This document shows, one piece after another, positions 4,481-10,544 of a stretch of 10,544 bases of DNA. The stretch is taken from the NCBI GenBank assembly GCA_020832965.1, contig JAJHRM010000079.1, positions 1 through 10,544 of the forward strand, written 5' to 3'. Positions within the stretch are counted from its first letter, which is position 1. Each line of letters opens with the position of its first letter. The position numbers and the translations under genes were made by a program. This DNA is from Thermofilum sp. (lineage in GTDB: Archaea; Thermoproteota; Thermoprotei; Thermofilales; Thermofilaceae). Under the pieces are notes generated by a model. It had not been told where the DNA came from. It saw nothing but the letters and a program-made list of their open reading frames with translations, and did not search any database.

Positions 4481-6352
4481 GATTTCTTCGAGTTTCCTAA
4501 AGGTTGGACGAGAGGATAGCGCCTCGATAGCTAGTGGGTCTATGTTGTCCTGAAATTCGTAGAAGAGTGTTTGTCTCTCCAACCCCCTAATGTCACTTGA
4601 GTAACACCTGGGGCACTGAGTAATCCTTAGTTGAGAGACTTCACCGCAGGTAGCGCACTGGTAAAGATTAGTTTTTGTCAATGTGAACGAGCGAATGCCC
4701 TTAGAGTACATGAATCTAAGAGCTATCCTGAGGTCAGCGGGAGAAACGCTAGCCACCCTTATTTCTGGGATACTGACTAAACCTTGTGAAGAGTGCAAGC
4801 CTTCCTCCAACCAGAGAATTTCGGAAAAATCTCTCTTAGCATGCAAGCTGTATACGAATGGCGAGAAATTACTTATGTAGCTTGGAAATCTGGTGCCCCA
4901 TGCTTTTGCAACAGTGTATAAGTGTGTATTCGGGGAAAAGTACGCGTTAATTACATCCCTGCCTCCCTCTTGGCTCATCCTAGTCATCTCTTCAATAAAC
5001 CCTCTTGCGGCTTCAAGCACTCTTTGCATGTACACATGCGTCCCCCAAGCGTCTAAGTAAGTCGGTTGAGACTGAAGTAATGTTGCCTCAAATCCAGGAT
5101 ACGACAATTGAAAAACATGAGCAGGTGATTCCTGCGCCACTTCACCTATCATCCTTACTACATTTGTGCTACGCCTATGTAAATGTTCAATAAGCATTTC
5201 TATGCCCTTATGGATCTCGGCCATCACATCAAGTGGATCAACAGAACTGCCCTTAACCTTAAAAAGTATGGGTAACAAGATGCTAGCCCCACCGACTATG
5301 ATGCCAGGGGTTTCAGGAAGAGGAACGAGGAAAAGATCTCCCGTTAAAATTTTGTCCTCAAAGACGAAGACCGTTGGCATGCCGGAATTGATGAGACGGG
5401 AAAGCATCTTTACATTCTCTTCACTGAGGGCGCTGGGGTCCCGTATCAAGACGGACAACAATGTGTTTCTCGGGGAGAGTCCTCTTTTCTCTGTAAGTTT
5501 TGCCAGTACGCGGCTGAGACCCTCCCCCACGCCTACCGAAATCGTCAGCTTCATTATGCCGCTTAAGACTTCTAGTGCTTGAATTACAACATCCTCGGCT
5601 TTATCGTCGAGTCTTATAACTCCTCCATTAATCAATCCATTTACTTTGGCCAGTATTTTTAAAGTGTTCAGCGTAGTGGTGGGAAAGTACAGTGTCTTCA
5701 CACCCGTTGCCCAATTCACATCAAATAATAGGATCCCGCTCGCTAACGGGTCATAAAGCCCAGAATCCGCTACTATCTCCGTATCTGGCTCCTCGATTAG
5801 CCACGCTTTTTCATTTTTAAGCATGACACGAAAACCCACGTGCCCCTTGAGACAGTCATTTTTTATGCAGCTTCCCAGAAGAAACAGCTTAACGAGGCTT
5901 TCTGGTACCAGTTGCAAGTTGATCTTTTCCTCGACGAGCGTCAACGTTTCGAATAATACTTTTCTCCTGACACTAGCCTTGGATCCCGGCTTACAAACAT
6001 TATTAAGCAAATAAGACAGGTAAGTTTCTAGTGGCATCGCAACTCCATTCGCTAAAAGAACCGACCTGGTTTCATGAGTTTTCAAGTTGATGAAGAGCTC
6101 TTCGAGGTAGCCAAGTACTCTCTGCCCTAGCTCGGTTAGACAGTAATTCTCGTTTGATAAATGAACCAAATTGACGCCTGTTAGTTGCCTTAAATGGAAA
6201 GCTAATTTCTCCGGTGTTATTCTCAATGTATTTGATAAATCACTAAACCTTAATTGTCTGTGGTCCCTAAGCGTCAACAATATTTTAAGCCTCACTTCGT
6301 TAGATATGGCTTTGAGTATTTTTGTTGTGGGGTCTTCTTGTGATGAAGGCAT
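4463..6352 (-). CDS. Winged-helix protein fused to a degenerate anaerobic ribonucleotide reductase (NrdD)-like body
   Basis: A 629-residue protein in two parts. Residues about 10-80 form an ArsR-type winged helix (AISNEVRLKILLTLRDHRQ, then RITPEKLAFHLRQL and a wing), typical of DNA binding. The rest resembles class III ribonucleotide reductase: TRFPSYISNFSP (487-498), a segment ending in YSKGIRSFTLTKTNLY, and a C-terminal zinc ribbon with Cys 566, 569, 580 and 583. Active NrdD needs a Gly in an R-V-x-G-Y motif shortly after the ribbon and a thiyl-radical Cys in the barrel. Here the equivalent stretch reads RQTLFYEF, without Gly, and there is no Cys at all between 168 and 565. I infer a catalytically dead protein, perhaps a nucleotide-responsive transcription regulator. 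ATG 6352 is used; TTG 6355 directly precedes it. The promoter implies a leaderless mRNA. Confidence 0.8.
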   Translation of the reverse strand: MPSSQEDPTTKILKAISNEVRLKILLTLRDHRQLRFSDLSNTLRITPEKLAFHLRQLTGVNLVHLSNENYCLTELGQRVLGYLEELFINLKTHETRSVLLANGVAMPLETYLSYLLNNVCKPGSKASVRRKVLFETLTLVEEKINLQLVPESLVKLFLLGSCIKNDCLKGHVGFRVMLKNEKAWLIEEPDTEIVADSGLYDPLASGILLFDVNWATGVKTLYFPTTTLNTLKILAKVNGLINGGVIRLDDKAEDVVIQALEVLSGIMKLTISVGVGEGLSRVLAKLTEKRGLSPRNTLLSVLIRDPSALSEENVKMLSRLINSGMPTVFVFEDKILTGDLFLVPLPETPGIIVGGASILLPILFKVKGSSVDPLDVMAEIHKGIEMLIEHLHRRSTNVVRMIGEVAQESPAHVFQLSYPGFEATLLQSQPTYLDAWGTHVYMQRVLEAARGFIEEMTRMSQEGGRDVINAYFSPNTHLYTVAKAWGTRFPSYISNFSPFVYSLHAKRDFSEILWLEEGLHSSQGLVSIPEIRVASVSPADLRIALRFMYSKGIRSFTLTKTNLYQCATCGEVSQLRITQCPRCYSSDIRGLERQTLFYEFQDNIDPLAIEALSSRPTFRKLEEILRLMQ

Positions 6353-6372
6353 CAAGAATTATGCTTGGCGGG

Positions 6373-6382
6373 GTTTATTTAG
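6373..6382 (-). promoter_or_regulatory. TATA box for the winged-helix/NrdD-like gene
   Basis: CTAAATAAAC on the minus strand is centred about 26 bases ahead of ATG 6352, and no Shine-Dalgarno site lies between. This is the expected layout of a leaderless archaeal transcript starting at the initiation codon, and it argues that the gene is transcribed separately from argS. Confidence 0.55.
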
Positions 6383-6424
6383 CATTACGAGTCAGTGCGC
6401 GGGGGTTTCTGCAACCTTTTGCAC

Positions 6425-8347
6425 CTACATTTTTGAGGGAACCTCAATCCCCAAAAGTGCTAGGCCGTTCTTAATAACTAGTCGCACCATATTGACTATA
6501 GCAAGCCTAGATTTACGTTTTTCAGGAGTGGGTGCTTTAAGCACAGGGTAGTGATCATAGTAGTAATTGAACTCGGATGCGATGTTATTGAGGTAGTTTG
6601 TCAGGAGGTCTGGTCTTAAGTTGTCTGCGGCCTGCTTAACTGCTTCCGGAAACTGCCCCAGGAGAACTATTAAGGAGTGTTCTTCCTCTCCGACGCTATT
6701 AACATCCAAAGACTCTAGCGATATTCCCTCTTCTCTGGCTTTCTCAAGAATGCTGTTAGCTCTTACGTAAGAGTACTGGACAAATGGCCCAGAGTTCTGC
6801 TCGAAGTCTAGGATTCTTTCCCAATCAAAGGACAGGGTCTTGTTGGGCGAAGTACTGAGGAAGAAGAACTTCAAAGCGCCTAACCCGACTCTCTCCGCGT
6901 CCTCCTCCCTCCCTATCCCCCTCTTCTTTATCTCGGACCTAGCCCTAGAAACAGCCTCTTCAAGCACATCGTCTGCCGCTACGTATATTCCCCTTCGGCT
7001 AGTCATCCTCGCACCAGGCAAGTTCACCATTTCGTACGAATAGTGAATAAGCCTCTCACCTATGTTCCTGTAGCCCAAAGTATAGAGGGCAAGTCTCAGC
7101 TGTGCTTGTGCCAATGTTTGTTGGACGGCAATAACATTGATTACTCTGTCTGCTCTCGAAAGCTTCCAGATCGAGTAAGCTACATCACGGGTCGTATAAA
7201 GGGTCGTGCCGTCAGACCGCACAAGAGTTATTGGGGTGACGGTTAAACCCCTCGGTACGCCTGCACTCTTCCTGACATCCTCAGACTCTGCAACTAAGTC
7301 GGAACGAAAAACAAGCGCCCCTCCCCTTCTTTCTACAAAGCTGCTGTCCCTAAGCTTCTCCAGCACCTCGTTGGTTAACCCGCTCCAAACAGTTATCTCA
7401 CTTTCCCAGTCCCAACTGTCAAAGAATATATTAAGCCTTGCAAGGGTTTCGCGTATACCCTCTAAGCAATAGTTAATCATGCTTCGAACAAGCCGTACAG
7501 TCCCTCTGTCGCCCTCCTCGTACCTCCTATTCAAGTATCTGATCTCCTCCTCGGGATCCTGCGTACTGCTGATCCAGGAGGAAATCCTCTCAAATGCCTC
7601 TGGAAACTTTTCCGAGCAATCTTTCAGCCTCCACATGAGCTCGGAGATTTTCTGGTTAATCTCTGGAGCTTTGCTTTCGGGAGCTCTGCTCAGCTCCTCC
7701 TTAAGCTTCCTGATGTCGATCAAGAGGTTAATCATTGTGTAGAGTGAACCGATATAGTGATCCTTCTTTACGCCTGGGATACTCCCGCCGGCAAGCCTAT
7801 AAGCCATTGCGGCATACGCAACCTGAAGTCCTACATCATCAATGTAGAAGTGAGTCTTAACTTCGTGTCCCCGACTTCTGAGAAGCCTAGCAATAGCGTC
7901 GCCTAAGACACCATTCCTGAGGTGACCGATATGGAGGGGATGGATCGGGTTAGCGCTCACATGCTCCACGATGATTTTCTGCCTGCGGTCAGCAGGCACA
8001 CTGCCATAGAGGTCCCCCAGCCTAGATACCGCGCTGAAAACAACCTCTGCATACCTCTTCTCGTCTATACTCAGGTTAAGAAAATCGTTGACAATGCTAT
8101 AGCTCTTAATGAGACCACTAGGCTCATAGCTGGAAAACAGCGAGATAAATTTTTCAATGCCCAGTCCAGCACTACGGGCAATCCTAAAAAGCGGTACAGT
8201 CAAATCCCCGTACTCCCTACGGGTGGTTTGAACCTCAATAGTCTCAAGGGGTAGATCAACACCATTCCCCCCTAAAAAATCAGCAAGAGACTTCTTGACC
8301 TCTGAAACGAGCCATTCATGCGGATTATATATAGGAGTCCCCAACAA
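6425..8347 (-). CDS. argS: Arginyl-tRNA synthetase (ArgRS)
   Basis: Class I aminoacyl-tRNA synthetase that joins arginine to tRNA-Arg with ATP; cytosolic. It has 640 residues, in the family range. An N-terminal additional domain (about 1-120, tRNA D-loop contact) is followed by the catalytic Rossmann fold with SANPIHPLHIGHLRN (131-145; HIGH at 139-142) and the KMSKS-equivalent ARMTSRRG (446-453). The C-terminal helical anticodon-binding (DALR) domain runs from about 520, with NSGPFVQYSYVRA (518-530), and ends in GLALLGIEVPSKM. A stop lies two codons upstream of TTG 8347, so TTG 8347 or the next codon, TTG 8344, must start it. A TATA box 20-25 bases ahead implies little or no leader. tRNA-Arg(TCG) in the same window is one of its substrates. 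Confidence 0.97.
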   Translation of the reverse strand: MLGTPIYNPHEWLVSEVKKSLADFLGGNGVDLPLETIEVQTTRREYGDLTVPLFRIARSAGLGIEKFISLFSSYEPSGLIKSYSIVNDFLNLSIDEKRYAEVVFSAVSRLGDLYGSVPADRRQKIIVEHVSANPIHPLHIGHLRNGVLGDAIARLLRSRGHEVKTHFYIDDVGLQVAYAAMAYRLAGGSIPGVKKDHYIGSLYTMINLLIDIRKLKEELSRAPESKAPEINQKISELMWRLKDCSEKFPEAFERISSWISSTQDPEEEIRYLNRRYEEGDRGTVRLVRSMINYCLEGIRETLARLNIFFDSWDWESEITVWSGLTNEVLEKLRDSSFVERRGGALVFRSDLVAESEDVRKSAGVPRGLTVTPITLVRSDGTTLYTTRDVAYSIWKLSRADRVINVIAVQQTLAQAQLRLALYTLGYRNIGERLIHYSYEMVNLPGARMTSRRGIYVAADDVLEEAVSRARSEIKKRGIGREEDAERVGLGALKFFFLSTSPNKTLSFDWERILDFEQNSGPFVQYSYVRANSILEKAREEGISLESLDVNSVGEEEHSLIVLLGQFPEAVKQAADNLRPDLLTNYLNNIASEFNYYYDHYPVLKAPTPEKRKSRLAIVNMVRLVIKNGLALLGIEVPSKM

Positions 8348-8363
8348 GTCTTATCCCGAATAT

Positions 8364-8372
8364 GCTTTTAAG
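8364..8372 (-). promoter_or_regulatory. TATA box for argS
   Basis: CTTAAAAGC on the minus strand is centred about 21-24 bases ahead of the tandem TTG start codons, and no Shine-Dalgarno site intervenes. A second AT-rich element, GCTTAAATTTT (8376-8386), is an alternative and would leave a leader of about ten bases. Confidence 0.45.
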
Positions 8373-8416
8373 GACAAAATTTAAGCTTTGTTGCTCTCCG
8401 AGACGTGCTTCACGTG

Positions 8417-8917
8417 CTAAATATCCCTGAAGATCCCAACATGTCTCATGAGTTTCCTATATGTGTCCTTGAGAGCTTCCGGTATAACCTTGGTATCGGC
8501 AATCACAGGCATAAAATTTGTATCACCATTCCACCGCGGAACCACGTGTATGTGGAGGTGACTCTCCAGCCCAGCACCAGCCACTCTGCCTAAATTCACT
8601 CCAATATTGAAGCCGTCAGGCGAGAAAGCTTTCCTGGTGACTTCAATTGATCGCACTAAAGCCCTGGAGAGAGCTAACAGCTCCTCGTCACTTAGCTGTG
8701 AGAAATCTGCTACGTGCCTAGAAGGGGCTATCAAAAGGTGACCGGTATTGTAGGGAAACTTGTTCATAAGAACAATGAAATTTCTGCCCTTATATAGGAC
8801 AAGGCTTCTCTCCAAATCGTCGGACTCTAAGGCTTCACAGATAAAACAGCCTGGCTCACGGCTCACTTTTGCATACTCAATGTATGCCATCCTCCAGGGG
8901 GCGAAGAGGACGTCCAT
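8417..8917 (-). CDS. HIT-family nucleotide hydrolase/transferase
   Basis: A 166-residue histidine-triad protein; HIT enzymes act on nucleotide-phosphate bonds such as Ap4A or nucleoside phosphoramidates through a nucleotidyl-histidine intermediate. The triad H-x-H-x-H-x-x is HLHIHVV at residues 120-126, followed by PRWNGDTNFMPV as in the archaeal/bacterial Ap4A phosphorylase-like branch. The N-terminus FAPWRMAYI and Cys 24/Cys 27 (CFIC), which help bind zinc in this branch, are also present, as are NKFPYNTGHLLIAP (52-65) and GFNIGVNLGRVAGAG. The exact substrate cannot be read from sequence. It starts at ATG 8917, 32 bases after the FAU-1 gene, but has its own TATA box that overlaps the FAU-1 stop region. 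The argS start lies 69 bases downstream. Confidence 0.93.
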   Translation of the reverse strand: MDVLFAPWRMAYIEYAKVSREPGCFICEALESDDLERSLVLYKGRNFIVLMNKFPYNTGHLLIAPSRHVADFSQLSDEELLALSRALVRSIEVTRKAFSPDGFNIGVNLGRVAGAGLESHLHIHVVPRWNGDTNFMPVIADTKVIPEALKDTYRKLMRHVGIFRDI

Positions 8918-8938
8918 GATCTATGTTCAGCGTGCTGG

Positions 8939-8947
8939 CTATAAAAA
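8939..8947 (-). promoter_or_regulatory. TATA box for the HIT gene
   Basis: TTTTTATAG on the minus strand is centred 26 bases ahead of ATG 8917, so the transcript should begin at or within a base or two of the start codon (leaderless). It directly abuts the 3' end of the FAU-1 gene. Confidence 0.6.
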
Positions 8948-8949
8948 TA

Positions 8950-10416
8950 TTAAACTAGGGTATCCACCTCGGTCCTAAAAATTGAGGCTTGAAGCCTTCT
9001 CACTTCTCGGACCAGCTCTTTAATGTCTTTCTTTCCTAGGAGGCTCGCTATGCTCTCTACGAACTCGTTATACTGTCTTACAGTCTCTCTGTTTAATATT
9101 TTCTGGTCGACCAGGCTCTCGTATTCTTCTCTGTCAGTAACCTGCACCCCTTCTTCCGGAGAGTAGGTCACATCTATGCCTAAATCGACGTACCTTATGC
9201 TGGGCGGCTGAGATGTGAAGAATAGTGGCGTGTTTATGTTAACGTACATGCCCTTAAGGGCTCCAGTCACCGAATAGTAAAAGTGGATAACTGCCCGGCC
9301 AAAAAGCCACGAATACGACAGAATTTGGTCCCCCTCCTCCCGCCTGACATTTCTAAAGCCGTCGTAAAGTCCCCGAGAAGAGCTTTGCCTCTTCAACTTG
9401 ATGTAAAAGGAGTCCTGCACCTCTGCGTAAGCGCTCCACACGTGCCCATGGCCGGTCAATTTCTTGTGGAAAACGCTTACTCTACCCCCATTTAGCTTTG
9501 TAAATTCCTCTAAAAGGACTTCAAAGGCACGCTCTTTAATGAAGCAACGTCCACTTTTTATCAGGCTCTCAGCAAAGTCTATTTTACTGTTTAAGTCCTC
9601 CATGCCTAAGCTCTTTAATAAATGGTGGTACGGAAGTGTGGGAAAATAGCGGTCACGCAGAGCATCGAATTTTCTCGAAGTGTCTGGAGGAAGCTCAACT
9701 AAAGCTAGCGACTCCCCCTGAACCAGTAGACCAATGCTCTGTAGCTTGGCTTCTTTCAGAAAGTTCGCCGCTTTTTCAGAAAGTTCCCGGATTTCTTTAC
9801 CTATGTCCAGTATGTTAGCATTTCTCGAGGAGCTCCTGAAGTGGACGCCCCACCCCTGAGGCGCCTCGCTCATAGCAAGAGTTAAAAGCTGTAGCTTTAG
9901 TTCTTCATTCCTTATATGCTCGCTGGTATTGTGTTTTTCGAACTGCACAAGCCTAACATAGCGGCCGACAAACGCGGCCCCCTCTTTAAACATGGGAGAC
10001 TCGAGTGAAGCACGCGTAACGTGAGCCAGCAAAAAGTCTCCCTCACTGTGGTTATTGCGAAGCTTTACTGTGCCGAATTTTCCCGGCTCGTACTCTGCAA
10101 GCCAAATGTCATGGTCAACCCTCTCAACCAGTCTAACAACGTATGTTGAGTATGGACCAACGGGGATGTAGCTGACAATTAGACCCGGCACTATGCCTCT
10201 CAGCAAGAAGATTATCATCTTAAGAATCTCATCGTCTCCCAGAATTATTAAGCCAGACTTGTCGTCTTGGTCCTTTATCGTTACGAGGACCTCACCTGAC
10301 TTTTTGAGACTGGAAAATCTGCTCAAAATTTCCATGCTTACATCGGCAAAGCTAAAACCAGCATCATCAAGCAAGCCGGTGATCGCCGTTGAATAGATAC
10401 CTCTAACCCTTATCAG
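8950..10416 (-). CDS. FAU-1-type RNA-binding protein / probable ribonuclease (DUF402)
   Basis: Archaeal relative of FAU-1, an RNA-binding protein related to the RNase E/G N-terminal fold and reported to act on rRNA precursors. Predicted layout in 488 residues: an N-terminal domain beginning RVRGIYSTAITGLLDDAGF, an S1-like region (about 100-150), GWGVHFRSSS (188-197), matching the GWG-x-x-W/F-R-S/T signature, and a C-terminal DUF402 domain with YVDLGIDV (409-416) and TDREEYE. The first in-frame standard codon is TTG 10374, but that would cut off the conserved RVRGIYSTAIT stretch, which continues openly upstream to a stop at 10441-10443. I therefore place the start at CTG 10416 (or ATA 10413), with GGGTGG (10423-10428) six bases ahead. 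If only standard codons are allowed, the gene is 8950-10374 with a truncated N-terminus. Confidence 0.85.
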   Translation of the reverse strand: MIRVRGIYSTAITGLLDDAGFSFADVSMEILSRFSSLKKSGEVLVTIKDQDDKSGLIILGDDEILKMIIFLLRGIVPGLIVSYIPVGPYSTYVVRLVERVDHDIWLAEYEPGKFGTVKLRNNHSEGDFLLAHVTRASLESPMFKEGAAFVGRYVRLVQFEKHNTSEHIRNEELKLQLLTLAMSEAPQGWGVHFRSSSRNANILDIGKEIRELSEKAANFLKEAKLQSIGLLVQGESLALVELPPDTSRKFDALRDRYFPTLPYHHLLKSLGMEDLNSKIDFAESLIKSGRCFIKERAFEVLLEEFTKLNGGRVSVFHKKLTGHGHVWSAYAEVQDSFYIKLKRQSSSRGLYDGFRNVRREEGDQILSYSWLFGRAVIHFYYSVTGALKGMYVNINTPLFFTSQPPSIRYVDLGIDVTYSPEEGVQVTDREEYESLVDQKILNRETVRQYNEFVESIASLLGKKDIKELVREVRRLQASIFRTEVDTLV

Positions 10417-10455
10417 CGCACGCCACCCACTATCCCACCATTATTACTGGGTTAA

Positions 10456-10465
10456 GGGTTTTATG
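10456..10465 (-). promoter_or_regulatory. TATA box for the FAU-1 gene
   Basis: CATAAAACCC on the minus strand would start transcription near 10435, leaving a leader of about 20 bases before CTG 10416. That is long enough to hold the GGGTGG motif, and it supports translation starting upstream of TTG 10374. Confidence 0.45.
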
Positions 10466-10544
10466 GATTTTGCTCCTGGGTGCAGCTATTATTCCATTTA
10501 ATTGTCTCTAAAGCAAAAACGCAGGGAGCTGCGCACGCAAGTTA

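Noticed and set aside
5166..5582. Plus-strand 138-codon frame antisense to the NrdD-like gene
   Set aside because: It is low-complexity, Ser/Pro/Arg-rich translation typical of antisense shadows, and the opposite-strand gene is clearly coding.
1..10544. CRISPR arrays, defence islands, prophage or insertion-sequence ends
   Set aside because: No spaced direct repeats, terminal inverted repeats, integrase or defence-type proteins are visible. Apart from the weak fragment at 120-329 the window is housekeeping sequence.

Overview
The window looks like a chromosomal segment of a thermophilic member of the Thermoproteota (Crenarchaeota), possibly Thermofilales or Thermoproteales. The grounds are a ribosomal protein S26e gene (an archaeal/eukaryotic protein, found in archaea mainly in the TACK group), archaeal TATA boxes about 26 bases ahead of several starts, TTG starts, tRNA genes with encoded CCA, and short tRNA introns away from the usual 37/38 position. 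The exact genus is inference. Nearly everything recognisable concerns tRNA or translation.

Left part (1-2247): about 440 bases with no convincing gene (one weak, possibly transposase-derived fragment and an 18-base tandem duplication). Then come tRNA-Ser(CGA) with a 17-base intron, a small Pcc1-like (KEOPS) gene whose last 22 bases run antisense into tRNA-Arg(TCG), that tRNA-Arg itself with two 19-base introns (anticodon loop and variable loop), an unrecognised basic protein on the minus strand, and tRNA-Ser(GCT) with a 19-base insertion bounded by an 8-base direct repeat.

Middle (2248-4480, plus strand): a likely operon, rpl10e - conserved helical archaeal protein (DUF2192-like) - rps26e - trmY, led by a strong TATA box and a good Shine-Dalgarno site. 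TrmY methylates pseudouridine 54 in the tRNA T-loop.

Right part (4463-10416, all minus strand): FAU-1-like RNA-binding protein/ribonuclease, HIT-family protein, arginyl-tRNA synthetase, and a 629-residue protein joining an ArsR-like winged helix to a class III (anaerobic) ribonucleotide reductase-like body. That body keeps the zinc ribbon but has lost the glycyl-radical Gly and has no cysteine where the thiyl-radical Cys should lie. It is the most interesting gene here: a probable pseudoenzyme turned DNA-binding regulator. Each of these four genes has its own TATA-like box; three look leaderless. FAU-1 appears to begin at a non-standard codon (CTG or ATA).

Functionally the segment links tRNA production and splicing (three intron-bearing tRNAs), tRNA modification (Pcc1-like/t6A, TrmY/m1-pseudouridine 54), tRNA charging (ArgRS, for which the tRNA-Arg here is a substrate), ribosome structure (L10e, S26e) and RNA turnover or maturation (FAU-1).
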